The notes under the pieces were generated by a model. The model ran no database searches. It was not told the DNA's origin and saw only the letters and a list, made by a program, of their open reading frames with translations. Position numbers and translations under genes: made by a program. DNA of 33,798 nt, taken from Streptomyces milbemycinicus (GTDB lineage: Bacteria > Actinomycetota > Actinomycetes > Streptomycetales > Streptomycetaceae). Every line of letters begins with the position of its first letter. Position 1 is the stretch's first letter. The stretch covers positions 1 through 33,798 of the forward strand of contig NZ_MUNE01000134.1 in assembly GCF_002154605.1 (NCBI RefSeq), written 5' to 3'. Below, one piece after another: positions 16,030 to 23,857 of this stretch.

Positions 16030-16892
16030 GACGCCGCCTCGGCGGGCTGGTAGTTGTAGACGCCCTTGAGCTTGCGGTAGGCGGCCGTGTAGAGCGCGAC
16101 GCCGAGCACATAGGGTCTGCGGAGGATCTTCGGATCGCGCAGCCAGAAGTTCATGTTGATGTTCATCTCGTCCAGCGACTCGGCCTGGTGCCACCAGCCG
16201 AGCGGGAGGTAGAGCATCTGTCCGGGCTCCAGGATCAGCTCCCGGCGCTCGGCCAGCTTGGAGACGAGCTTGGGGAAGCGCCGCCGGTCGACCTCGTCGA
16301 AGTCGAAGGCCTGCGACTTGTCACCGAACCCGCGCGCGATCGACCTCGGGTAGTACTCCAGGAATCCCGGGGGTGCGAGCACGAACCGCTTACGGCCCTC
16401 CAGCGCTATGTTGAAGTTCTCCAGCTCGTCGAAGTGGCTTTGGGTGAACACTCCGCGGTGGCTGATCCACAGGTTGGCGGCGTTCAACGAGCGTCGGTAG
16501 TCGAACAGCTCTTCAGCGTCGAAGCCGAGGATCGCGTCGACATCGGCCGGGCTGTCGCGGATGTTCGACACGATACGGTTCCAGGTGCCGGGGTCGGTCT
16601 GGTATCGGTCGTCGTCGAAGAACTCGCGGAGCCGGATCTCCTTGGTGGTCCACCGCCGTGAATTCCGCTTGTCGCTCGGCTCGGTGAACAGGGTCACCTT
16701 CATGTTTCCAAGGCGCTCGGCCACGCCTTCTCTGCCGAGGCCCCGGGTGCCTTTCGGTAAATCGATCATCACGGGGACATCCGCCCGGATGAGGGCCCGC
16801 CGCCCGAAGGCCATGAACTCGTCGAACGAGAGACGGGGAACCGGTAATCCCCCGAGTCCCTTCCGCTCGGACACGCCATGCGCTGTGCTCAC
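16026..16892 (-). CDS. JmjC/cupin_8-type Fe(II)/2-oxoglutarate oxygenase
   Basis: A probable non-haem iron oxygenase, most likely a hydroxylase. In the 288-residue product, the iron triad appears as His153-x-Asp155 (QSHFDELENF) and His235 (PLGWWHQAESL). Lys168 (GRKRFVLAPP) fits the 2-oxoglutarate anchor, and LILEPGQMLYLP is typical of JmjC-like cupins. The GTG at 16892 has a GTGAGGA site upstream. Leu16 and Leu45 are both TTA codons (16845-16847, 16758-16760), an exceptional density for this kind of genome. It is the second gene of the operon, 35 bp after the exporter and overlapping the oxoamine synthase by ATGA. The substrate could be the amino acid, the amino ketone or a peptide. Confidence 0.8.
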   Translation of the reverse strand: MSTAHGVSERKGLGGLPVPRLSFDEFMAFGRRALIRADVPVMIDLPKGTRGLGREGVAERLGNMKVTLFTEPSDKRNSRRWTTKEIRLREFFDDDRYQTDPGTWNRIVSNIRDSPADVDAILGFDAEELFDYRRSLNAANLWISHRGVFTQSHFDELENFNIALEGRKRFVLAPPGFLEYYPRSIARGFGDKSQAFDFDEVDRRRFPKLVSKLAERRELILEPGQMLYLPLGWWHQAESLDEMNINMNFWLRDPKILRRPYVLGVALYTAAYRKLKGVYNYQPAEAAS

Positions 16893-16927
16893 AACTCAGT
16901 CCTCACGCTGTCGTAACGTCATTGTTC

Positions 16928-18172
16928 TCAAACGGTGGTTCCTGAAGCCGCTTCCGGGGCCGGCCTCGTCCTCAGGAGGGCCGGCTGTCCTACGAGGCTC
17001 AGCCCCATGGCGAGGATCCCGCCGCCGACCGCCGCCCACGCCGCCTGCTCGAAGCCGCCCGGGTCGGCCAGCCGCCCGCCCACGGCCGTGCCCAGGGCGA
17101 TGCCGAGGGCCCCGGCGCTGGTGAGCCATGAGAACCCCTCCGACAAGGAGCCCTTGGGGGCCAGCGACTCCAGCAGCGTGCTGCCCGCGATCAGCCCCGG
17201 GGAGATCGCCACGCCCGCGACGACGGCGAGGAGGCCCATCACCGGCAAGGAGTCCGCGAAGGCCAGCGGGATCACGCCGAGTGTCAGCACGGAGGTGGTG
17301 ATCGAGAGCAGCCGGGCCTGTGACAGCCGCCAGTTCACCGCCCCGTAGACCGCCCCGGCGATCAGGCTGCCCACCGCCGTCAGGGACAGGAACACCCCGG
17401 CAAGACCGGAGGCCGACCGCTCCTGGGCGAACGCGATCATCGTGACGTCGACCGCACCGAGCAGGAATCCCATCCCCGCGTAGGAGACCATCAGCACCCG
17501 CACCCCGGGCACCGCGATCGCCCGCTCGGAGCCGCTGCCCGGGGTCGGCTCGGGGACCGGCTCGGACCGGCGGTGCAGCGCCAGGGCGATGGAGCCGGTC
17601 AAGGTCAGCACCGCACAGGCGATCAGGCCCGCGGCCGGGTGCACCGCCGAGGCCAGGGCGGTGGCCAGCAGCGGACCCAGCAGGAAAATCGTCTCGTCCA
17701 GCATGGATTCCAGGGCATAGGCCGTCCGCAGCGCTCCCCGGTCGGCCATCGCCGCCCACCGCGCCCGCATGAACGAGGTGAACGAGACCGAGGCACATCC
17801 GGTGGCCACCGCCGGGACGATCAACAGCCACAGCGGGGCCTCGAGCAGGATCGCCACCAGCAGCAGCACCATCCCCACCGCATGCGCCAGGCATGCGGTG
17901 AGCAGCACCCGCCGCTGGCTGAGCCGGTCGGCCAGCCGCCCCAGCACCGGGCTGGCCACCCCCTGCGAGACCAGCATGGCCGCGGCCACCGTCCCGGCGT
18001 CCGCCAGCGACCCGGTGACCGAGGAGATCAGCATCACGCAGCTCAGGGACCGCATGGCGATGGGGAATCGACCGACCATCCCCCAGAACGCCAGCGCGGC
18101 GGCGCCCGGCCCCCTCAGCAATCGGAAATAGGACCCAAGCCCGGAATTCGAGCTCGATGTGCCTTCGGACAC
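16928..18172 (-). CDS. MFS transporter, probable product exporter
   Basis: A 414-residue integral membrane protein with roughly 12 hydrophobic helices and the MFS signature GRLADRLSQRRVLL between helices 2 and 3. Such transporters (YbfB/AraJ-like drug exporters) commonly accompany actinobacterial biosynthetic genes. The GTG at 18172 is followed by about 25 soluble residues before the first helix. It is the first gene of the seven-gene operon, so export or self-protection would be made first. A candidate promoter lies about 40 bases upstream. The substrate is inferred to be the operon's product; import cannot be excluded. Confidence 0.85.
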   Translation of the reverse strand: MSEGTSSSNSGLGSYFRLLRGPGAAALAFWGMVGRFPIAMRSLSCVMLISSVTGSLADAGTVAAAMLVSQGVASPVLGRLADRLSQRRVLLTACLAHAVGMVLLLVAILLEAPLWLLIVPAVATGCASVSFTSFMRARWAAMADRGALRTAYALESMLDETIFLLGPLLATALASAVHPAAGLIACAVLTLTGSIALALHRRSEPVPEPTPGSGSERAIAVPGVRVLMVSYAGMGFLLGAVDVTMIAFAQERSASGLAGVFLSLTAVGSLIAGAVYGAVNWRLSQARLLSITTSVLTLGVIPLAFADSLPVMGLLAVVAGVAISPGLIAGSTLLESLAPKGSLSEGFSWLTSAGALGIALGTAVGGRLADPGGFEQAAWAAVGGGILAMGLSLVGQPALLRTRPAPEAASGTTV

Positions 18173-18208
18173 CCTGCCCCCGTCAGTGTGAAACGGCCAT
18201 TCCGAAAA

Positions 18209-18238
18209 TTACTGACGATCTCGATCCGGGAAACTCAA
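18209..18238 (-). promoter_or_regulatory. Candidate promoter of the seven-gene operon
   Basis: On the minus strand TTGAGT (18238-18233) is followed after 18 bases by CAGTAA (18214-18209). Transcription would start near 18202, giving a leader of about 30 bases before the GTG at 18172. Confidence 0.4.
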
Positions 18239-18250
18239 GGAACGCCACAG

Positions 18251-18270
18251 GTTCAGGAACGAATTGTTCC
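18251..18270. promoter_or_regulatory. Nested palindromes in the MFS/pepP divergent region
   Basis: GTTC-AG-GAAC (18251-18260) overlaps GGAAC-GAATT-GTTCC (18256-18270), both perfect dyads. They lie 12-32 bases upstream of the candidate -35 box of the operon, a usual place for an activator site. Confidence 0.45.
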
Positions 18271-18371
18271 GCACCGACCGTGTCGAACCCTGTTCCCCCG
18301 TTCCGCCCGCTCAATACAGCGAATCGTCATAATAGGCGGGCCGTCACCCGGTTGGCCATGGGGAGGCGGTC

Positions 18372-19907
18372 GTGACCGATTCGACCGAGGAGGCAGTCGT
18401 GACCGAGCGGACGTCCGAGAGCCAGGAGCCCGAGCGGGAGCTCCAGGCCCCGGAGGGCCCGGAGGGCGAGCAGTCCGAGACCTTACGGCAGCGCAAGAAC
18501 AGCCTGAGGCGAGGCGTGAGCGACGAGCTCGCCGAGAACATGACGCAGGGCTGGGCCGACACCGAGCGACACGACCTCGAGCCCATCCCGCAGGCCGCGT
18601 ACACCGCCCGCCGCCGCGCCGCGCTCTCCGCCCGCTTCCCCGGCGAGCGCCTGGTGATTCCCGCCGGCCGGCTGAAGGTCCGCGCCAATGACACGGACTA
18701 CCCCTTCCGCCCCTCCTCCGACTACGTCTATCTGACCGGCGACCGGCCCGCTGAGTGCGCTGACGGCGTTCTGGTGCTGGAGCCCCAGGGCGAGGGCGGC
18801 CATGCGGCCACCGCGTATCTGCTGCCCCGCTCCGACCGCGAGAACGGCGAGTTCTGGCTCTCGGCGCAGGGCGAGCTGTGGGACGGCAGGCGCAACAGCC
18901 TCACCGAGAACGAGAGGCTTCTCGGCCTGCCCTGCAAGGACGTCCGCACGCTGGCCGACGCGCTGAAGGAGGCCACCGGCCCGGTCCGCGTGCTGCGCGG
19001 GTACGACGCCGGTGTCGAGGCCGCGTTGCACGACAAGGTGACCGCCGAGCGCGACGAGGAGTTCCGCGTCTTCCTCTCCGAGATGCGCCGGGTCAAGGAC
19101 GAGTTCGAGATCGCCGATCTGCGCTTCGCCTGCGAGGCCACCGTGCGCGGCTTCGAGGATGTGGTCAAGGCGCTCGAAGCGGCCGAGGCCACCTCCGAGC
19201 GCTATATCGAGGGCACGTTCTTCCTGCGCGCCCGCGTCGAGGGCAACGCCGTCGGCTACGCCTCCATCTGCGCCGCCGGCCCGCACGCCACCACGCTCCA
19301 CTGGGTGCGCAACGACGGCCCGGTCCGCCCCGGCGAACTGCTGCTGCTCGACGCGGGCGTGGAGACCCGCAACCTGTACACCGCGGATGTGACCCGCACC
19401 CTGCCCGTCGACGGCCGGTTCACCCCGATCCAGCGCAGGATCTACGACGCGGTGTACGACGCGCAGGAGGCCGGCATCGCCGCCGTCAAGCCCGGCGCCG
19501 GCTACCGCGACTTCCACGAGGCCGCCCAGCGGGTGCTCACCGAGCGCCTGGTGGACTGGGGCCTGCTGGGCGATCTGTCGGTGGACAAGGCGCTCGAGCT
19601 CGGTTTGCAGCGCCGCTGGACCCTGCACGGCACCGGCCACATGCTCGGCCTCGACGTCCACGACTGCGCCGCGGCCCGTACCGAGATGTACGTCAACGGC
19701 ACGCTGGAGCCCGGGATGGTGCTCACCGTCGAGCCGGGGCTGTACTTCCAGCCCGACGATCTGACCGTGCCCGAGGAGTACCGCGGTATCGGGGTGCGGA
19801 TCGAGGACGACATCCTCGTCACGGAGGACGGCACCGAGAACCTGTCGGCCGGCCTGCCCCGGCAGGCGGACGAGGTCGAGGCATGGATGGCCGGTCTGAA
19901 GGCCTGA
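18372..19907 (+). CDS. pepP: Xaa-Pro aminopeptidase (PepP, M24B)
   Basis: A cytosolic dinuclear-metal peptidase that removes N-terminal residues preceding proline. The 511-residue product has an N-terminal creatinase-like domain (about 70-240) and a pita-bread domain with the full metal set: Asp327, Asp339, His423, Glu454 and Glu478. About 60 acidic, disordered residues precede the fold. Two in-frame GTG codons, at 18372 and 18399, each follow their own GGAGG-type site in what looks like a 27-base duplication, so the start is ambiguous. Leu38 is a TTA codon (18483-18485) downstream of both starts, implying bldA-dependent translation. It is divergent from the biosynthetic operon across 199 bp; a CATAAT at 18328-18333 may be its -10 box. 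Confidence 0.92.
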   Translation: MTDSTEEAVVTERTSESQEPERELQAPEGPEGEQSETLRQRKNSLRRGVSDELAENMTQGWADTERHDLEPIPQAAYTARRRAALSARFPGERLVIPAGRLKVRANDTDYPFRPSSDYVYLTGDRPAECADGVLVLEPQGEGGHAATAYLLPRSDRENGEFWLSAQGELWDGRRNSLTENERLLGLPCKDVRTLADALKEATGPVRVLRGYDAGVEAALHDKVTAERDEEFRVFLSEMRRVKDEFEIADLRFACEATVRGFEDVVKALEAAEATSERYIEGTFFLRARVEGNAVGYASICAAGPHATTLHWVRNDGPVRPGELLLLDAGVETRNLYTADVTRTLPVDGRFTPIQRRIYDAVYDAQEAGIAAVKPGAGYRDFHEAAQRVLTERLVDWGLLGDLSVDKALELGLQRRWTLHGTGHMLGLDVHDCAAARTEMYVNGTLEPGMVLTVEPGLYFQPDDLTVPEEYRGIGVRIEDDILVTEDGTENLSAGLPRQADEVEAWMAGLKA

Positions 19908-19995
19908 CGCAGGTCGTGGGTCGAGGCTGCCGCCCCGCGGCGCACAACGGGGAGAGTCACCAGCGGAGCGGCAGCCGGTCCGAGTCGGCGCGACC

Positions 19996-20038
19996 CGGCG
20001 GAGCCTCCGGAGGCGTGGGTTCCCCGGAGGCTCTGCCG
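19996..20038 (+). terminator. Hairpin between pepP and def
   Basis: A 15-bp stem with one G-T pair (19996-20010 with 20024-20038) and a 13-base loop lies 89 bases past the pepP stop. There is no T-run. It may end the pepP transcript ahead of the deformylase gene. Confidence 0.55.
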
Positions 20039-20124
20039 GTGAGTACGGACCCGGACCCCGCATTGTTCAGCCTTCCACCACATTCGGTTTGCCGCGGCGG
20101 CCCGGCCCTTGCCAGGCTGTCCCC

Positions 20125-20778
20125 ATGCCGACCGCGCCGCTGCCCGAGCTGATCGACGAACTCCTGGCCAGCCCCCGCCCGTTGCCCATCGTCGCCGCGG
20201 GCGTCCCGGTCCTGCGCCGGCCCGCCCTTCCGTACGAGGGGCAGCTGTCCGCCGGGCAACTGGACCGGCTGGTGCGGGCCATGCGGGAGACCATGCAGGC
20301 CGCCCCGGGGGTCGGCCTGGCCGCTCCGCAGATCGGCATTCCGCTGCGGATCGCGGTCATCGAGGACCCGGCCGAAGTGAGCGCGGAGGTGCGTGAGGCG
20401 CGCGGGCGGGTGCCGCTGCCCTTCCGGGTGCTCGTCAACCCCTCGTACGAGCCGGTGGGCGACCCCGGCCGCCGGGCGGCGTTCTTCGAGGGCTGTCTCA
20501 GTGTGCCCGGGTGGCAGGCCGTGGTGGCCCGCCCCGAGCGGATCCGGCTGCGGGGCCAGGACGAGCGGGGGCGCGAGCTCGACGAGGAGTTCGCGGGGTG
20601 GCCCGCGCGTATCGTCCAGCACGAGACCGACCACCTCGACGGCACGCTCTACCTCGACCGGGCCGAGACCCGCTCGCTCGCCTCGGCGCGCTCCGTCGCC
20701 GAGCTGTGGTCCCAGCCCACCCCCGCCGACGCGGCCCGCGCGCTCGGCTTTCCGCTGCCGGGCTCGGCCGAGCGGTAA
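20125..20778 (+). CDS. def: Peptide deformylase
   Basis: Removes the formyl group from the initiator methionine of new proteins. The 217-residue product carries all three deformylase motifs: GVGLAAPQIG (62-71), EGCLS with metal ligand Cys124, and QHETDHLDG with ligands His166 and His170 and catalytic Glu167. The ATG at 20125 was chosen because the family's usual N-terminal helix begins soon after; an upstream in-frame ATG (20089) would add 12 non-family residues. Streptomyces usually have several deformylases. It is 194 bp from the OlsB-like gene downstream, so co-transcription is uncertain. Confidence 0.93.
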   Translation: MPTAPLPELIDELLASPRPLPIVAAGVPVLRRPALPYEGQLSAGQLDRLVRAMRETMQAAPGVGLAAPQIGIPLRIAVIEDPAEVSAEVREARGRVPLPFRVLVNPSYEPVGDPGRRAAFFEGCLSVPGWQAVVARPERIRLRGQDERGRELDEEFAGWPARIVQHETDHLDGTLYLDRAETRSLASARSVAELWSQPTPADAARALGFPLPGSAER

Positions 20779-20972
20779 ACCCCATCTCGGACGACGCGTG
20801 GGCGTCGCCCGGGTGGACATCACGTGTGGCGCCCGTCGCGGCACACGTTCGTCATCGTCCGGCAGTCGTCGAATCACCGTCCGGACACTGCCGCGTTCTC
20901 GTGCCGGGGCAACACTTGCGAAGCCATTCCAAGCCTTCGCTGGTGCTCGACTCCCCTGAACGGAGAACAGGA

Positions 20973-21728
20973 ATGCATGTGCTCTCGACAACTTCGGTTC
21001 CGGCGGACGCCCGCTCCTACGTCACCTCGATCGCGGACACCGAAGAGCAGATCCACGCCGCCCAGCGGCTGCGCTACCAGGTCTTCGGGCAGGAAAAAGG
21101 AGCCCGGCTGCACACCGTCGGCGACCGGGACGTGGACGAGTTCGACGAGGTCATGGACCATCTGATCGTCACGGACACCTCGACGGACACCGTGGTCGGC
21201 ACCTATCGGCTGCTGCCGCCCGGGCGCAGCGAGCGGCTGTACTCGGAGACCGAGTTCGATCTGCGCGGACTCCCGGACGAGATACGTTCGTCGATGGTCG
21301 AGGCGGGCCGGGCGTGTGTCCACCCCGACCACCGCTCGGGCGCGGTGATCAATCTGATGTGGGCCGGGCTGGCCCGGTATGTGCTGCTGTCCGGCCACCG
21401 CTATCTCGCGGGCTGCGCCTCGGTCCCGCTGGCCGACGGCGGGCAGGCCGCGGCGGACGCCTGGCTGCTGGGCACCACCCGGCACGCCGCGCCCGCCGAT
21501 GTGCGGGTGCGCCCGCGCGACCCGTGGATGCCCACCCGGACGCTGGTCGCCGAGCCGGGCTATGCCGCGCTGCCGCCGCTGCTGCGCGGCTATCTGCGGG
21601 TCGGGGCCTGGATGTGCGGAGCGCCGCAGCACGAGCGGGACTTCGACGACGCCGACTTCTTCGTGCTGCTGGACACGGAGAAGATGAACGACCGCTATCG
21701 GCGCTACTTCCTGGGCGAGTCCCGATGA
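20973..21728 (+). CDS. OlsB-like GNAT N-acyltransferase
   Basis: Probably transfers a long acyl chain to an amino group, as OlsB does when it makes lyso-ornithine lipid from ornithine and 3-hydroxyacyl-ACP. The 251-residue product has the GNAT-like features of this family: AAQRLRYQVFGQE at the N-terminus, VVGTYRLLPP in the core and a central EAGRACVHPDHRSG segment that is the family hallmark. The ATG at 20973 is preceded by GGAGAACAGG. It overlaps the downstream PlsC-like acyltransferase by ATGA, the classic OlsB/OlsA pairing. A related autoinducer-synthase-like function is less likely because the second acyltransferase is coupled to it. The 194 bp upstream hold no convincing promoter. Confidence 0.75.
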   Translation: MHVLSTTSVPADARSYVTSIADTEEQIHAAQRLRYQVFGQEKGARLHTVGDRDVDEFDEVMDHLIVTDTSTDTVVGTYRLLPPGRSERLYSETEFDLRGLPDEIRSSMVEAGRACVHPDHRSGAVINLMWAGLARYVLLSGHRYLAGCASVPLADGGQAAADAWLLGTTRHAAPADVRVRPRDPWMPTRTLVAEPGYAALPPLLRGYLRVGAWMCGAPQHERDFDDADFFVLLDTEKMNDRYRRYFLGESR

Positions 21729-22594
21729 CCCTGCCGGTGTCGGCGCCCCCGCATACGGGGGCGCCGAGAGATATGCGGGATACGGGGGCCGCAGGGGCCC
21801 CGTGGACCGCCTGGTCACCGTGCAGTACCACCCGCTGTGTGGCGCACGCCGCCGCGCGGGTGCCGGCCTCGCGCGTGGCCGGGCGTGCCGCGTCCTTCGC
21901 CCAGGTGGCGGCGGGCGCGCTGCTGCGCGGCAAGCGGCTCGCCGAGCCCGATACGCTGCGGGCCCGCGCCGCGGCGATGCTGGACGCCCTGGACATCCGG
22001 CTGGAGGTGCACGGCGGGCCGCTGAGCGCACCGGGCCGCACGGGCACACTGGTCGTCGCCAACCACATCTCGTGGCTGGACATCATCTCCCTGCTCGCCG
22101 TGGAGCCGGTGACCATGCTGGCCAAGCGCGAGGTCGGGGAGTGGCCGGTGGTCGGCTCGCTGGTGCGGCGGGCGGGGACGCTGTTCATCGACCGATCCAC
22201 CCTGCGCGGGCTGCCGGACACCGTCGCGATGGTGTCCGGACAGCTGCGCTCCGGCCGTTCGGTCATGGTCTTCCCGCAAGGCGTCACCTGGTGCGCCGGA
22301 ACGGGCGGCAACTTCCGGCGGGCCACCTTCCAGTCGGCGATCGACGCGGGGGCACCGATCCGGCCGGTGACCCTGGACTATCTTCAGCACGGAGCGCCGA
22401 CCACGGTGGCCGCCTTCGTCGGCGAGGACGACTTCGGCAGCTCCGTACGGCGGGTCCTGCGGGCCACCGGGCTGACCGTGCGGATGCGGATACACCAACC
22501 GCTGCCGGCCCTGCCGGGCGTGGACGACCGGCGGAGCCTCGCCGCACAGGCCCAGGCGGCCGTATGCGGAGCGGAGTTGTCCGCACACGGCTGA
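21725..22594 (+). CDS. OlsA/PlsC-like lysophospholipid acyltransferase
   Basis: Probably O-acylates lyso-ornithine lipid or a lysophospholipid at the membrane. In the 289-residue product the acyltransferase motif NHISWLD (NHx4D) is intact. RAGTLFIDRS fits motif II and PIRPVTLDY motif IV. Motif III is FPQG, not the usual FPEG: residue 185 is Gln encoded by CAA (22277-22279), one base from GAA. The ATG at 21725 overlaps the OlsB-like stop, but an in-frame ATG at 21773 could be the true start, because a very stable hairpin occupies the codons between them. A hydrophobic stretch near residues 50-70 may anchor it. Confidence 0.78.
   Translation: MTLPVSAPPHTGAPRDMRDTGAAGAPWTAWSPCSTTRCVAHAAARVPASRVAGRAASFAQVAAGALLRGKRLAEPDTLRARAAAMLDALDIRLEVHGGPLSAPGRTGTLVVANHISWLDIISLLAVEPVTMLAKREVGEWPVVGSLVRRAGTLFIDRSTLRGLPDTVAMVSGQLRSGRSVMVFPQGVTWCAGTGGNFRRATFQSAIDAGAPIRPVTLDYLQHGAPTTVAAFVGEDDFGSSVRRVLRATGLTVRMRIHQPLPALPGVDDRRSLAAQAQAAVCGAELSAHG
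21740..21767 (+). other. Very stable hairpin at the olsB-olsA junction
   Basis: A perfect 11-bp GC-rich stem (21740-21750 with 21757-21767) closes a 6-base loop 12 bases after the olsA-like start codon. It could reduce or gate translation of the second gene, or mark an intercistronic boundary if translation starts at 21773. Confidence 0.6.
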
Positions 22595-22834
22595 TCTCCA
22601 ACCGAACTCCACTCGGGCAGAAACGGGCGCAAGTCTTTCGGAAACGGTCAGTGGCAATGGGGCGCGACATTGGTATACACCTTGAAGCGGATCTAAACAC
22701 CCGTCACCAGAATCCACAGCCGTTGCCGATACGACAGAAAGTGGTGACTACCCTTGGCTGCCCACCCCCACACCGCCCAGGTCACCCCCGATCGCCCCAA
22801 AGCCCCCCAAGGGGGCGGCCGGTACGCCACCGGT

Positions 22835-23410
22835 ATGGCCACGCTCACCTCCGATCTGCGAGTCCTCGCGGGTGACGACGACTTCTTCCGCCACTTCGGC
22901 GGTTCGTCGGCGGAGCTGTGCGGCCGCGATTTGTTCGATCTGCTGCATCCCAGCGCCCCTGCCGTTCTGCGCGAACACTTCTCGCGTCTGCACGACGGGC
23001 GGCGCACCCGGTTCACCGAGCGCGTCGTCGGATGCCGCACGGACGGCCAGGTGTTCTCCGGCGATCTGACCGGTACGGCCATCGAGGGCCCCTCGGATCA
23101 GCTGTCCGCCATCGTCGTACTGGTCAAGCCGGACGACGAGGCGGTCCTCGGCGAAGCGGCCACGCTGCGGCGGCTGTTGCTCTCCCCACTGGAGGCCCAG
23201 ATACTCGAAGGCGTGGCCACCGGCGCCTCGACCGTACAGCTGGCCTCCAAGCTCTATCTGAGCAGGCAGGGCATCGAATACCACGTGAGCTCGATGCTAC
23301 GGAAGCTCAAGGCGCCCAACCGCGCGGCCCTGGTGTCCCGCGCGTACTCGGCGGGCATGCTGACGGTCGGCACCTGGCCGGCCAGAGTGCTCCCGGACTT
23401 CGTCAAGTAA
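22835..23410 (+). CDS. PAS-LuxR regulator, PimM-like
   Basis: A cytoplasmic transcription factor. The 191-residue product has an N-terminal PAS domain (about 5-105; RVLAGDDDFFRHFG, GRDLFDLLHP, VVLVKPDD) and a C-terminal LuxR/GerE helix-turn-helix (LLSPLEAQILEGVATGAS, YLSRQGIEYHVSSMLRKL). It ends in GMLTVGTWPARVLPDFVK. Size, order and tail match the PAS-LuxR activators of polyene clusters such as PimM. The ATG at 22835 gives the family length; a TTG at 22754 would add 27 proline-rich residues. No strong ribosome site precedes either. No polyene genes lie in the window, so it is either solitary or acts elsewhere. The 240 bp before it (22595-22834) hold no other gene. Confidence 0.85.
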   Translation: MATLTSDLRVLAGDDDFFRHFGGSSAELCGRDLFDLLHPSAPAVLREHFSRLHDGRRTRFTERVVGCRTDGQVFSGDLTGTAIEGPSDQLSAIVVLVKPDDEAVLGEAATLRRLLLSPLEAQILEGVATGASTVQLASKLYLSRQGIEYHVSSMLRKLKAPNRAALVSRAYSAGMLTVGTWPARVLPDFVK

Positions 23411-23455
23411 GCCCCTCCTGGCGGCACGTCGGGGGCGTGCCGCCGAGGGGGGCTT
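23409..23455. terminator. Strong hairpin after the PAS-LuxR gene
   Basis: Two 20-base arms (23409-23428 and 23436-23455) pair at 17 positions around a 7-base loop, starting at the regulator's stop codon. It lies between convergent genes and could serve both. Confidence 0.75.
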
Positions 23456-23515
23456 CGAGGGCTCGGATCGCCCCAGCCACCCGCTGGGAGGTGCCCCCTG
23501 CCGGGGCCATATCCC

Positions 23516-23857
23516 CTATCCCGCGGCGAACGTGGTGGCGACGATGGTCACGACGACCCCGCCGAGCAGGACGGCCACCAGCAGTCGGAGCCGCAGTTGG
23601 CGGTAGATCCGCTGGTACTCCGCCTTCAGCTCCTCACCGCGCCGCGCCACCTTGCGCAGGTTCTGTTCGGTGAGGTCCCACTGGTCCTGCGCGTAGAGGC
23701 GTTCGACCTCCTCGCGCTGGGCGATGGTCAGCCAGTCCAGCCGGCCCACGAACCGGCGGGCGCGGTCGCAGGCCCGCTCGCGTTCCGCCTGGAGCAGCAG
23801 ATAGCCCTCCAGTTGGCTGATGCCCATGGCGATATCACCGGGGCGCGACATGCTCAT
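23516..23857 (-). CDS. Small membrane protein coupled to ctaD
   Basis: A 113-residue protein with a charged, helical, probably coiled N-terminal part ([38 protein letters not shown]) and one C-terminal transmembrane helix (about 90-111; [17 protein letters not shown]). I do not recognise a named family. The ATG at 23857 overlaps the ctaD stop as ATGA, so the two are translationally coupled. This suggests an accessory or assembly factor for the orphan oxidase subunit or a tail-anchored partner. A longer frame reaches 23998 but would lie inside ctaD. Confidence 0.7.
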   Translation of the reverse strand: MSMSRPGDIAMGISQLEGYLLLQAERERACDRARRFVGRLDWLTIAQREEVERLYAQDQWDLTEQNLRKVARRGEELKAEYQRIYRQLRLRLLVAVLLGGVVVTIVATTFAAG

